A DNA stretch of 26,040 nt from CAZJBH01 sp964544485 (GCA_964544485.1 CAZJBH010000006.1:1-26040), one strand, 5' to 3'. Positions 1 to 7,964 are shown, counted from the stretch's first letter. Program-made: numbers and translations. Notes: generated by a model not told the origin, from the sequence alone.

Positions 1-33
1 GAATAGTTTTAAAAAAAATAAAAAATTAAAAAT

Positions 34-693
<660 letters not shown>

Positions 694-721
694 TAGGAAT
701 TATAGTTTATGATACAAACTT

Positions 722-1063
722 ATGTCGATGAATATGGAAAATAAAAATAAAGATATAAAATTTATTAAATTTCCAGCGATTATAGCCTCGATTATGTTGT
801 TGTTGACTTTTTTAGATTGGCCATATGGATATTCTACTTTACTTAGAATAATTATTACCGGAGTGGCTATATATTACGCATATTTTCTTTACGAGATAAT
901 TAATAAAACAGGCTTTTGGTTTTGGGGATTAATAGTAATTGCAATTTTTTTTAATATTATTATTCCTATTTATTTATATGATAAAACAGTTTGGGGTTTT
1001 ATTGATATTGACATTATAACAGCGTTTTTCTTTGTAAGTTTAATTATTAAATTTAGAAAATAA
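722..1063 (+). CDS. Small four-helix membrane protein, DUF6804-like
   Basis: About 113 residues with four hydrophobic segments. The order matches what I recall of the DUF6804 family: a first helix ending in a W-PYGYSTLLRI motif, then a helix with IYYAYFLYE, a FWFWGLIVIAIFFNIIIPIYL segment, and a final short helix after WGFIDID. No enzymatic motif is visible and the family has no known function. ATGs at 722, 728 and 734 are all in frame. None has a Shine-Dalgarno; 734 sits in the AATATGGAAA context seen at neighbouring genes and may be the true start. It follows the Ltp-domain gene by 28 nt and precedes the next gene by 1 nt, so it is probably co-transcribed. Confidence 0.65.
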   Translation: MSMNMENKNKDIKFIKFPAIIASIMLLLTFLDWPYGYSTLLRIIITGVAIYYAYFLYEIINKTGFWFWGLIVIAIFFNIIIPIYLYDKTVWGFIDIDIITAFFFVSLIIKFRK

Positions 1064-1064
1064 T

Positions 1065-1346
1065 ATGATAAATAAAATAATAATTTTTGCAATAATCTTT
1101 ATTTTGATAGCAGCAGGTATAATATGGTTCTTAGACTATTTTTTCTTAGGGGGCATAAGTTCTTGGTGGTGCGAATTAAAAATGAATACAGACTCTAAAT
1201 GGTGTCAACATAAAGAAGATGTTGAAGTTTGCGAAGCTTTGTGCCTTGAAGAGGTTGAATCGAAAGAATCTAATAAGCATAAAGGATGTATAGATTCTTG
1301 TCTTAATAAACTAAATAATTATCGAGATAACTCTCCACAAGATTAA
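1065..1346 (+). CDS. Small single-pass membrane protein with twin CX3C motif
   Basis: A 93-residue protein not recognised as a known family. Residues about 4-29 form one hydrophobic helix. The rest is a short, probably extracytoplasmic domain with six cysteines (36, 47, 56, 60, 75, 79). The last four make two CX3C pairs (C56-x3-C60 and C75-x3-C79) in charged, helix-prone sequence, an arrangement that suggests a disulfide-stapled helical hairpin. The start codon lies 1 nt after the upstream stop (TAATATG) without a Shine-Dalgarno, so it is very likely translationally coupled. Composition and placement look like a real gene, but no function can be assigned. Confidence 0.6.
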   Translation: MINKIIIFAIIFILIAAGIIWFLDYFFLGGISSWWCELKMNTDSKWCQHKEDVEVCEALCLEEVESKESNKHKGCIDSCLNKLNNYRDNSPQD

Positions 1347-1423
1347 TAACAAATATGGCAATTAAGATTAGAAAAGTCTAAGATTTAAAAGAATAGATAG
1401 CTTTTATAAAAATTTAAAATAAT

Positions 1424-1545
1424 ATGAAAAATAAAAACAAAATTTGGTTTGGTATAGCAAGAGCAACATCCAATCTAACTATTGATGCAGCAAAAAAATC
1501 ACTGACGCTCTTGGTGCTTTGCTCGATGATTTAATACAGAAATAG
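1424..1545 (+). CDS. Possible 40-residue ORF requiring a -1 frameshift at A7
   Basis: An ATG at 1424 (AAATAATATG context, as at other starts in this region) opens a frame that stops at 1534. At 1492-1498 the zero frame reads GCA AAA AAA, so the run is an A AAA AAA slippery heptamer in the correct phase. A -1 slip continues into the other frame and ends at TAG 1543-1545. The 40-residue product has a C-terminal half resembling an amphipathic helix (DAAKKITDALGALLDDLIQK). The shifted stop is 2 nt before the methyltransferase start, the spacing of a tight operon. The alternatives are a genuine one-base loss in a homopolymer, or a sequencing error. I do not recognise a family. Confidence 0.45.
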
Positions 1546-1547
1546 TT

Positions 1548-2657
1548 ATGGCAAATACATATCTTACAAACGCAAAAAAAGTAAAAAATGATGAGTTTTA
1601 TACTCAGTACAGCGATATTCAGAAAGAGATCGCGGCGTATTTGGAATATAATCCTGATGTATTTCGCAACAAGGTAGTATATTGCAACTGTGATGACCCG
1701 TACGAAAGTAATTTTTTTCGCTATTTCGTGCTTAATTTCAACAAACTTGGATTAAAAAGACTTATTACCACAAGCTATAAACCTTCACCCGTAGCTAACA
1801 CACAATTAAGTTTATTCGGTAATGATAAAACTATTCCAAAATCAAAAGGTCGTCCTAAGATAACCGCTAATAAATTTATCATAAATGAGGTGCACGATAT
1901 AGACGGTGATGGCGAGTTTAATTTGAAGGACGTTGCTAAACAGTTAAAAGAAAATAAACATAATGAATGGGCGCCACTAAATGGCGATGGTGATTTTCGT
2001 AGTGAGGAATCTACTGATTTGCTTAAACAAGCTGATATTGTGATAACAAATCCGCCATTTAGCCTATTTCGTGAGTACATAAAACAACTTATTGATTATG
2101 ATAAAAGGTTTTTGATCATTGGTAGCATGAACGCAATTACTTACAAAGAAGTCTTTCCATTACTTAGAGACAATAAAGTTTGGCTAGGCAATAATTACAA
2201 AGTCAATGCTGGTGCGATGTTTTTTGAGATACCAGAAAAAATTGCCAATTTGGAGCAAGTCCGTGAGATCAAGACAAATGAAAGTGGCAAAAAAGTTTAT
2301 ATTACACGAGTGCAAGGTATTCGTTGGTTTACTAATCTTGATCATGGTCGACGTCATGAACCACTTCAGCTCATGACCGAAAAAGAAGTGATAAAGTTTA
2401 CAACAAAAAAACCTTTTGAAAAATACGATAACTACGATGCGATAGAGGTCCCATTAGTTAAAAACATTCCTAGTGACTATAAAGGCGTGATGGGCGTACC
2501 AGTTAGTTTTTTAGATAGTTATAACCCCGATCAATTTGAAATTTTGGGCTCAAATCGTGGAGTAGGCCAGGACCCGAATAGAATATATGGCAAAGGTTCT
2601 TATTTAAATGGGAAAGAGGCCTATAAAAGAATTTTTATCAAACACAAGAAAAAATAA
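1548..2657 (+). CDS. EcoRI-family adenine-specific DNA methyltransferase
   Basis: A 369-residue protein that resembles the EcoRI modification methylase family. The N-terminus carries KNDEFYTQ (residues 13-20) and VVYCNCDDPYES (43-54), both typical of the family. The N6-adenine methyltransferase motif IV is NPPF (168-171), with FSLFREYI following. A GNDK/GRPK linker (about 91-103) and GSMNAITYKE (192-201) complete the fold. It is expected to transfer a methyl group from S-adenosylmethionine to adenine in a specific DNA site. It lies 1 nt upstream of a DUF262-HNH nuclease gene, implying a methylase-nuclease system. Codon use (more CGT/CGC arginine and C-ending codons) differs from the housekeeping genes downstream, consistent with transfer. 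Recognition sequence is not predictable. Confidence 0.88.
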   Translation: MANTYLTNAKKVKNDEFYTQYSDIQKEIAAYLEYNPDVFRNKVVYCNCDDPYESNFFRYFVLNFNKLGLKRLITTSYKPSPVANTQLSLFGNDKTIPKSKGRPKITANKFIINEVHDIDGDGEFNLKDVAKQLKENKHNEWAPLNGDGDFRSEESTDLLKQADIVITNPPFSLFREYIKQLIDYDKRFLIIGSMNAITYKEVFPLLRDNKVWLGNNYKVNAGAMFFEIPEKIANLEQVREIKTNESGKKVYITRVQGIRWFTNLDHGRRHEPLQLMTEKEVIKFTTKKPFEKYDNYDAIEVPLVKNIPSDYKGVMGVPVSFLDSYNPDQFEILGSNRGVGQDPNRIYGKGSYLNGKEAYKRIFIKHKKK

Positions 2658-2658
2658 T

Positions 2659-3828
2659 ATGGAAACAACACTCAAAACCGATATAACTGTTAAGGAAATC
2701 TGCGATGGATTTGTTTATAATGAACTTGAAGGTAAGGGTCTGTTTGGCTTGTCTGGCAAACTCACCATTCAGCCGGAGTATCAGCGAAACTATATCTATG
2801 CCTCTGATGGCGGGAAAAGAGAGATCGTTGTTATTGATTCAATTTTGAAAAAATATCCGATAGGATTGATTTATTTCAATAAAGTTTCTAACGATAAATT
2901 TGAAGTATTGGATGGTCAACAGCGCATCACGAGCCTTGGGCGGTTCATAACTGATAAATTTGCTATCAAAGATGAAAACGGGATGGAGCAATATTTTGGT
3001 GGCATGGCAAAAGACATACAAGCCAAGATTTTGGAGACGAAACTTCTCATTTACGAATGTGAAGGAACCGAGAGTGAGATAAAAGAGTGGTTTAAGACGG
3101 TTAATATTGCGGGGGTTCCACTTAATGATCAAGAATTGTTAAATGCTGTTTATTCAGGACCATTTGTAACACTTGCCAAAGAAGAGTTTAGTAATAGCCA
3201 AAATGCCAATATTCAGAAGTGGAGCGCGTATATAAAAGGCAGCGCAAATCGACAAGATTTTTTAGAACGAGCACTTGATTGGGTGAGCAAAGGAAACATA
3301 GGCGATTATATGAGTCGTCATCGTTATGATAAAAATATTACTGAGCTAAAGACATATTTTAATAATGTCATTGATTGGGTTTCCAGTGTGTTTATTGATG
3401 TCGAGAATGAAATGCGCGGGCTTGAATGGGGGCGATTATACGAGACATATCGAAAAAAATCTTATGATCCTAAGAAAGTGTCGGATGAAGTGCATAAGCT
3501 TTATGCTGATCCGTATGTCAAAAACCGCAAAGGCATCTTTGAGTTTATTCTCGGTGGTTCAGTAGATACAAAACTTCTTGATGTACGCGTTTTTGATGAG
3601 GCGATCAAGAGATCTGTTTACGCAAAACAAACCAAAGAGGCGAAAGCTAAAGAAAAATCAAACTGTCCGCTTTGTGCTGTTGGACATGATGCAAATAAGA
3701 CTAAGATTTGGAATTTTGGCGAAATGGAAGCAGATCATGTATCTGCTTGGAGTAGGGGGGGCGCAACAAATGCTAAGAATTGTCAGATGTTGTGCAAGAC
3801 TCATAATCGAGCAAAAGGCAACCGGTAA
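2659..3828 (+). CDS. DUF262 and HNH endonuclease domain protein
   Basis: A 389-residue protein. The N-terminal DUF262 domain (GmrS-like, ParB/sulfiredoxin-related fold) shows QPEYQRNY (38-45) and the nucleotide-binding DGQQR motif (85-89). The C-terminus is an HNH nuclease: CPLC (336-339), EADH (357-360) with the catalytic His, then GGATNAKN and LCKTHNRAKG (378-387). DUF262 nucleases such as GmrSD and SspE are NTP-dependent and respond to DNA modification. The preferred start is ATG 2659, 1 nt after the methyltransferase stop; an in-frame ATG at 2608 lies inside the upstream gene and is unlikely. The pair is probably co-translated. The simplest reading is a restriction partner of the methyltransferase, but whether it cuts unmodified or modified DNA cannot be told from sequence. 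Confidence 0.88.
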   Translation: METTLKTDITVKEICDGFVYNELEGKGLFGLSGKLTIQPEYQRNYIYASDGGKREIVVIDSILKKYPIGLIYFNKVSNDKFEVLDGQQRITSLGRFITDKFAIKDENGMEQYFGGMAKDIQAKILETKLLIYECEGTESEIKEWFKTVNIAGVPLNDQELLNAVYSGPFVTLAKEEFSNSQNANIQKWSAYIKGSANRQDFLERALDWVSKGNIGDYMSRHRYDKNITELKTYFNNVIDWVSSVFIDVENEMRGLEWGRLYETYRKKSYDPKKVSDEVHKLYADPYVKNRKGIFEFILGGSVDTKLLDVRVFDEAIKRSVYAKQTKEAKAKEKSNCPLCAVGHDANKTKIWNFGEMEADHVSAWSRGGATNAKNCQMLCKTHNRAKGNR

Positions 3829-3962
3829 AAAATCATACTTATGATATCATAGTGGATACCTTTCCGAATAAAAAATAATTATAAATGTTACTTGGATAAT
3901 TTTAGGAATAATCGCAATTATTTTATTAATCATATTCTGTTAGTGTTATTACAATTGTTGGA
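3829..3962 (+). other. Short gap with a start-less hydrophobic ORF
   Basis: The frame 3872-3943 is open for 23 codons and encodes a single hydrophobic helix (NVTWIILGIIAIILLIIFC) but has no ATG, GTG or TTG start. It may be the remnant of a small membrane protein or chance. A 10-bp palindrome ATGATATCAT lies at 3841-3850. No terminator is evident. Confidence 0.3.
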
Positions 3963-4013
3963 GTGGTTAAATATCGGGAAATAATTGATAATCGAGGGGC
4001 ACTTTTGTATAAA

Positions 4014-4748
4014 ATGGTCAAAAAAATAAAAATCTTTGATAAAACCTATTTTAAAGCTTTGAGTATTGCTTCAAAAATTCATGATAAATTGAGGTCTCAA
4101 GTAGATCTAAAAAATGAAGATAAAAAGTTGGCAATATATTATCTTCAAGGTGGGTGCATAACCCATGCTTATCTAGCAATCAATCACTGGTTATTTGGCG
4201 ATTTAAGTGCTCCCTTTACGCATAAAAGGATAATTCAAGAGTTAGGTGAAGTGGCTCTTTTTATTTCTGTTTTACCAGAAAAGCATAGATATATTAATTC
4301 TTTTTTTGCTAAAAAAATAATAACTCTTCCTAATATTCTTTTACCAAAATGGAGAAAAGAAAAAGAAGCTATTCTTAAAAAGATATTATGGAATGAAGAT
4401 ACTTTGAAAAAATATGTCCAAAATAGTAAATTATTGAGTGAGGGGTTTTCTAGTGCGGTGCATGCACAAATTGAGACAGCCGCTTTTAATTCAGATAAGA
4501 AAACTGGAGAGTATGATTATGATTTAAGTAAAGGATGGACAAAGGCTGGCTTTATTAGAAATTTTGATTTTGGACATTATATTGTAATTCCTGCAATTAA
4601 TCCTCTTTTTTTAAATTATGATATTCTTAAGCTTGACTCAGACGACATTAGGGATTTAGATATTATTGATGAAATTGCAAAGATTGGGAAAGACATTTTT
4701 GACAATTTAAAAGATAGTGTGCTGAATCAAAACGGTAAGCCGAAGTAA
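4014..4748 (+). CDS. Unrecognised soluble protein, hypothetical
   Basis: A 244-residue protein from ATG 4014; an in-frame GTG at 3963 would add 17 residues. I do not recognise a family. It is rich in Lys, Ile, Asp and aromatic residues, has no clear signal peptide or membrane segment, and is predicted mostly helical. Notable stretches are YYLQGGCITHAYLAINHWLFG (split here as YYLQGGCITHAY and LAINHWLFG), which has conserved-looking His and Cys residues, and VHAQIETAAF in the middle. The A-rich start context fits the neighbouring genes. It lies downstream of the DUF262-HNH gene with a 134-185 nt gap, so co-transcription is uncertain. Whether it belongs to the defence unit is open. Confidence 0.55.
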   Translation: MVKKIKIFDKTYFKALSIASKIHDKLRSQVDLKNEDKKLAIYYLQGGCITHAYLAINHWLFGDLSAPFTHKRIIQELGEVALFISVLPEKHRYINSFFAKKIITLPNILLPKWRKEKEAILKKILWNEDTLKKYVQNSKLLSEGFSSAVHAQIETAAFNSDKKTGEYDYDLSKGWTKAGFIRNFDFGHYIVIPAINPLFLNYDILKLDSDDIRDLDIIDEIAKIGKDIFDNLKDSVLNQNGKPK

Positions 4749-5032
4749 TATTATATAAGTGTTAATAATTATCTAACTTGACTCAAAACTAATTCTGGGA
4801 CAAGCAAACCCTTGATTGGATCAAAGCTTTGAAAGTTATTCTGTCGAGTAAGAGAGATCTATGATTGTATTGCCTTTCTTAATGGGGCTATTCCCTAAAA
4901 ATAAAATCATAAAGTTATATACTTGGTGCATAGTATGCACTCGATTTCTATTTTTATATTAATTGCTAGAGATAAGTAGTTATATTTAAAAGGGCGTTTA
5001 AATTTACCTGGGGTAGGGACATTTTAGAAAAT
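4749..5032. other. 284-nt intergenic region, no convincing gene
   Basis: AT-rich spacer between two unrecognised genes. It contains a 33-codon ORF (4861-4962) with no ribosome-binding signal and an odd composition, and a 15-bp palindrome listed separately. No terminator or consensus promoter is convincing. Confidence 0.5.
4926..4940. promoter_or_regulatory. Perfect palindrome, operator-like
   Basis: GTGCATA and TATGCAC are exact inverted arms separated by one G. The size and symmetry suit a dimeric DNA-binding protein. It lies 93 nt upstream of the membrane-protein start at 5033. Confidence 0.35.
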
Positions 5033-5662
5033 ATGTTTAAAAAAATAACTAAGCATTTTTTAAAACTGGTAGGATTAATAATATTTACTTTTTTAATAGG
5101 AGCAAAAGTTTTGCTATTAATAGTTGATAATCCTGCTTTATTCTTAAATATTAGTATTTTAAGTTTATTTTATTTTATAGGAATTCTTATTTTTTATTTT
5201 AATGAGACCAAAATATTGGTAAAAAAACATAAAGATATATTTTCTGTATTAATTATTCTTTCAGCTCTTTTCAGTGTTGTTGTATTTTCTTTTAACCTTA
5301 GTGAAAAAAGAAATAATGCTTTGGATGTCTTATCTGCAGAGAATAAAATTAACAATAAAGTTTTGAATGACATAATTAAAGGCGAAAGTCATAAAGAATG
5401 GTTATATTGGGAGTATTTGTCTGTTATTGGATATCGTCAAAATTGGAGTGAGATTAATAAAATTTATTCAAGGGATTGTATTGAGCATTATCTTGGGTTA
5501 ATTCATGGTTTAGAAATAATTAATAATATGACTGAAGCAATAAATAATATAAATATTAATCAAATAGATGCAGATATAAGTGATATTGTAAAGACTCGTC
5601 TTGATAATGCAAAGTCGGCTAAAGAATCTTTAAATTATATATTTGTTAATTGTAAATATTAA
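5033..5662 (+). CDS. Three-helix membrane protein, hypothetical
   Basis: A 209-residue protein with no family I recognise. Hydrophobic segments lie at about residues 10-31, 36-57 and 70-88. A soluble, helix-rich C-terminal domain of about 120 residues follows, rich in Asn, Ile, Lys and Glu and containing two Cys. The codon use is extremely AT-rich, more so than the methyltransferase region, so it may have a different origin. The start is SD-less (AGAAAATATG). No partner or function can be inferred beyond membrane localisation. Confidence 0.6.
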   Translation: MFKKITKHFLKLVGLIIFTFLIGAKVLLLIVDNPALFLNISILSLFYFIGILIFYFNETKILVKKHKDIFSVLIILSALFSVVVFSFNLSEKRNNALDVLSAENKINNKVLNDIIKGESHKEWLYWEYLSVIGYRQNWSEINKIYSRDCIEHYLGLIHGLEIINNMTEAINNININQIDADISDIVKTRLDNAKSAKESLNYIFVNCKY

Positions 5663-5743
5663 TATTAGTAATTAATTAAAGGAGTTAGGTTGATTGTCTT
5701 TTTTAAACTGGTTCTGACGTCGTCTAGCCGTCTCTGCTTAAAT

Positions 5744-5775
5744 AAAAAACAACCCCTTAATAGGGGCTGTTTTTA
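5744..5775 (-). terminator. Rho-independent terminator of the RRM gene
   Basis: On the minus strand ACAGCCCC pairs with GGGGTTGT (one G-U pair) around a TATTAA loop and is followed by a run of six T. It lies 20 nt beyond the RRM stop. On the plus strand the same stem has a mismatch, so its main direction is minus, though it may also slow transcription from the left region. Confidence 0.85.
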
Positions 5776-5794
5776 TTTTCGTTGGTTAGCAATT

Positions 5795-6052
5795 TTATTG
5801 CTCTCTTTGTGGGCGAGCTTCGTCCACTTTAAGAGTGCGTCCTTCGAATTCTTTGCCATCCCACATTTCTTTAGCTTTTTGAGCTTCTTCTTCAGAAGAC
5901 ATTTCTACAAAGCCAAATCCTTTTGAGCGGCCGGTCATTTTATCAGTAATAACATTAGCTGATTCAACGGTTCCTGCCTGGCCAAAAGCCTGGGATAAAG
6001 AATCTTCGGAGGTGTCATAAGACAAATTGCCAACATATAATTTCTTACTCAT
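5795..6052 (-). CDS. RRM-type RNA-binding protein
   Basis: An 85-residue, single-RRM protein of the type found in cyanobacteria and many Patescibacteria. RNP2 is KLYVGNL (residues 4-10) and RNP1 is KGFGFVEM, with the beta-strand aromatics (Tyr6, and Phe residues in RNP1) needed to stack on RNA bases. The acidic and Gln/Arg-rich tail is very short, so it is essentially one domain. It binds single-stranded RNA; in other bacteria such proteins are cold- or stress-linked, which is inference here. A strong Shine-Dalgarno (AAGGAG) lies 6 nt upstream of the ATG. It is monocistronic, with its own promoter, a leader of about 107 nt and a terminator. Confidence 0.93.
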   Translation of the reverse strand: MSKKLYVGNLSYDTSEDSLSQAFGQAGTVESANVITDKMTGRSKGFGFVEMSSEEEAQKAKEMWDGKEFEGRTLKVDEARPQREQ

Positions 6053-6165
6053 ATGTTCTCCTTATTTTTTTATACGTAAGCCGACTTTTTCTCAAAATAG
6101 CTCTATGCTCGGTCTTACACAAAAGCATAAGGAGATAGAAAACTAACGAGAATCTTACAATCATC

Positions 6166-6193
6166 ATTATACGCTTTTCAAATTTAAAGTCAA
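6166..6193 (-). promoter_or_regulatory. Sigma70-like promoter of the RRM gene
   Basis: Read on the minus strand: TTGACT, 16 nt, TATAAT. Transcription would start near 6159, giving a leader of about 107 nt before the ATG at 6052. Confidence 0.75.
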
Positions 6194-6282
6194 GCTAATC
6201 TGGTAATGCGCGCATATTAGAAAAAACCGTCTTTGCAAAAAAGGACAACTCTCAAATAAAAGCTTATCTTTGACAGCTTATC

Positions 6283-6346
6283 GAGGACACTCTTTAAAAG
6301 ATACGTCCTTTGAGTACAAAGAACATATCTTTTAAGGAGCGTCCTC
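6283..6346. repeat. Long inverted repeat / cruciform
   Basis: A 21-nt arm at 6283-6303 and its complement at 6326-6346 match at 19 of 21 positions. The 22-nt loop contains a nested CTTTG/CAAAG hairpin. No T-run follows directly, so it is not a standard terminator. Confidence 0.8.
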
Positions 6347-6373
6347 TAAGTCTGCGATGACAATCCTCAAATA
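6334..6373 (-). repeat. Dispersed intergenic repeat, copy 1
   Basis: Read on the minus strand, this 40-nt block aligns without gaps to 18997-19036 with 34 identities. The conserved ends are TATTTGAGGATTGT and AGAGGACGCTCCTT. A weaker piece (GACAACTCTCAAATA) lies at 6244-6258. Confidence 0.75.
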
Positions 6374-6426
6374 CCTTCTAAGGAACGTTCTCTAGTTTAA
6401 AAAGGTTTTCTTTGGGGGATTTTTTT

Positions 6427-6434
6427 GTTATAAT
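6427..6434 (+). promoter_or_regulatory. Extended -10 promoter
   Basis: TGTTATAAT (an extended -10 with TATAAT at 6429-6434) lies 27 nt upstream of the ATG at 6462. No good -35 is visible, which is tolerated when the extended -10 is present. Confidence 0.6.
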
Positions 6435-6461
6435 ATTCTTAATTATTAATTTTATAAACAT

Positions 6462-7397
6462 ATGAATCAAAATAATCAAGAACATTCAGCTAAATTTGCT
6501 TTTTTATACATGCTTTCTTTAGCTGCTTTAATTTTTACCGGTTTGTCAGTCGGCATGATTATTTTTCAGATAATTAATAAGTATGTGCCTGACGCGCTTA
6601 ATCAATTAAGAAGCGCTTTTTCTTCTAGTCAGCTTCGTTTTGCTATTTCTGCTTTAATTGTAGCTGGTCCGGTCTTCTTTATTACTACTCGTCAGATTTA
6701 CAAAAATCTTTTTCAAGGCAAATTAGCATCTGATTCTGGAGTGCGCAAATGGTTAACTTATTTTATCTTATTAGTTTCTTCAGTAATTATGCTGGGTTGG
6801 TTTATTGGTTTGGTGAATAATTATTTATCAGGTGAATTAACAACCAAATTTATTCTTAAGGCAATAACTGCGATTGGCATTGCTGGACTTGGTTTTAGCT
6901 TTTATTTTTACGATATTAAGCGAGAGCGAGTAGTTGGAGTTAAAGATAAAAGAATTCGTTTGTATTTTATAGTTTCTCTGATTATTGCTTTAGCTGCTTT
7001 CATTTTTGGATTATTTTTAGTTGAATCGCCAAGCCAAGTTAGAAATCAAAAATTGGATGCTGAAATCGTTAATGATGCTATAACTTTAGAAGATGGCATT
7101 AATGAATTTTATCGAATAAATTCCAGCTTGCCGGAGACTTTGCAAGAATTAAAAGATGAAGTTGTTTTTATAACTCAGCAAGATTTACAAGATCCGGTTA
7201 CTAATCAAATTTATGAATATAAAATTTTATCCGAAGATGAATATCAGCTTTGCGCTGAATTCAGAACTTCTAATTTAGAAAATAGTTCTGATAGAGATTT
7301 ATATTATAGAAATTGGCCTCATCAAGCAGGAAAAGATTGTATTGAAAAAAAAGTTTCTCAAAATCAGATTAAAGATAATCCAATTCCGGTAAATTAG
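6462..7397 (+). CDS. DUF5671-like multi-pass membrane protein
   Basis: A 311-residue protein. The first about 200 residues contain five hydrophobic helices in the arrangement I associate with the DUF5671 family, common in Patescibacteria: an N-terminal helix with SLAALIFTGLSVGM, a helix with LIVAGPVFF followed by basic residues, and LTYFILLVSSVIMLGW. A final helix near 165-187 is followed by an extracytoplasmic tail of about 120 residues with YRINSSLPETLQEL and a DPVTNQIYEYKIL stretch, resembling the C-terminal domain of pilin-like proteins. Function unknown. Its own extended -10 promoter precedes it, and a 50-nt gap separates it from the next gene. Confidence 0.7.
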   Translation: MNQNNQEHSAKFAFLYMLSLAALIFTGLSVGMIIFQIINKYVPDALNQLRSAFSSSQLRFAISALIVAGPVFFITTRQIYKNLFQGKLASDSGVRKWLTYFILLVSSVIMLGWFIGLVNNYLSGELTTKFILKAITAIGIAGLGFSFYFYDIKRERVVGVKDKRIRLYFIVSLIIALAAFIFGLFLVESPSQVRNQKLDAEIVNDAITLEDGINEFYRINSSLPETLQELKDEVVFITQQDLQDPVTNQIYEYKILSEDEYQLCAEFRTSNLENSSDRDLYYRNWPHQAGKDCIEKKVSQNQIKDNPIPVN

Positions 7398-7447
7398 GCA
7401 GTTTTTTAATTCAGCCCTTTAACAATTTATTTTGGAAGGAGGTAAAA

Positions 7448-7867
7448 ATGAGAGATTATCAACCAGGCAAGCTTAGATTAATTTTATTTGATAGGCATTT
7501 TTGCGGGATGGGTTTATTCGGCTTGTTTGTTGCCGGGGGATTAATTTGGTTATTTAGAGATTTTATTTTAACTGAACAAATTTTTCAGAATCCTTTAGAA
7601 AATTTAACGGCTTTATTGATTTTTTTATTGATTTTTAATTCTTCATTATATAGCCTTTGCTTATTGTTTGGTTATAATGTGCGTCCGTTTGGCTGGAGCG
7701 GTTTTATCCTATCAATTATTCTAATTATTATTTTTTTGTTCTTTGGCTTGCCGGATAAAGCTAAAATCATTCCTGCTCTTAGCAATGTAGCTTTAGCAGC
7801 TATTGCGATTCTGGCTTTTATTAATCTAATTAGTGTTGATTTTTTAAGAGAGATGAAGGAGATGTGA
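7448..7867 (+). CDS. Four-helix membrane protein, hypothetical
   Basis: A 139-residue protein with four hydrophobic segments (about 18-38, 50-74, 80-99, 107-128) and short polar ends. No family or active-site motif recognised. The ribosome-binding site is one of the strongest in the window (AAGGAGG 6 nt before ATG 7448), which fixes the start. It follows the DUF5671-like gene by 50 nt and ends at its own terminator, so the two likely form a two-gene unit. Confidence 0.7.
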   Translation: MRDYQPGKLRLILFDRHFCGMGLFGLFVAGGLIWLFRDFILTEQIFQNPLENLTALLIFLLIFNSSLYSLCLLFGYNVRPFGWSGFILSIILIIIFLFFGLPDKAKIIPALSNVALAAIAILAFINLISVDFLREMKEM

Positions 7868-7887
7868 TTATGGAAACAAATATTAGC

Positions 7888-7914
7888 GCCCTTGGATAAA
7901 CCCCAAGGGCTTTA
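7888..7914 (+). terminator. Rho-independent terminator
   Basis: GCCCTTGG pairs perfectly with CCAAGGGC around a 7-nt loop, followed by TTTAAATTT. It closes the two-gene membrane-protein unit. Confidence 0.8.
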
Positions 7915-7964
7915 AATTTGCGTTTTATAATTTGACAGCTTATATTTTTTATTTTCTTTTAGGC

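Larger units (their letters stand above)
6053..6461. other. 409-nt intergenic region rich in inverted repeats
   Basis: Lies between divergently transcribed genes. From right to left it holds the extended -10 of the downstream gene, a dispersed-repeat copy, a 21-bp long inverted repeat, and the RRM promoter and leader. No ORF in it looks coding. TTTGACAGCTTAT at 6269-6281 recurs exactly at 7931-7943. Confidence 0.7.

Noticed and set aside
2608..2658. Longer start for the DUF262-HNH gene
   Set aside because: It lies inside the methyltransferase coding region; ATG 2659 gives the tight 1-nt spacing.
3578..3844. 88-residue overlapping plus-strand ORF
   Set aside because: Alternate frame within the DUF262-HNH gene; the main frame carries the HNH residues.
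4861..4962. 33-residue ORF in an intergenic gap
   Set aside because: No ribosome-binding signal, no neighbour linkage and no recognisable features.
5690..5926. 78-residue plus-strand ORF behind AAAGGAG
   Set aside because: Runs through the terminator and antisense to the RRM gene; composition is that of a shadow frame despite the purine-rich site.
7932..7960. Second TTGACA promoter before the small RNA
   Set aside because: No -10 at suitable spacing; the downstream TTGACA/TAAGAT pair fits the transcript.
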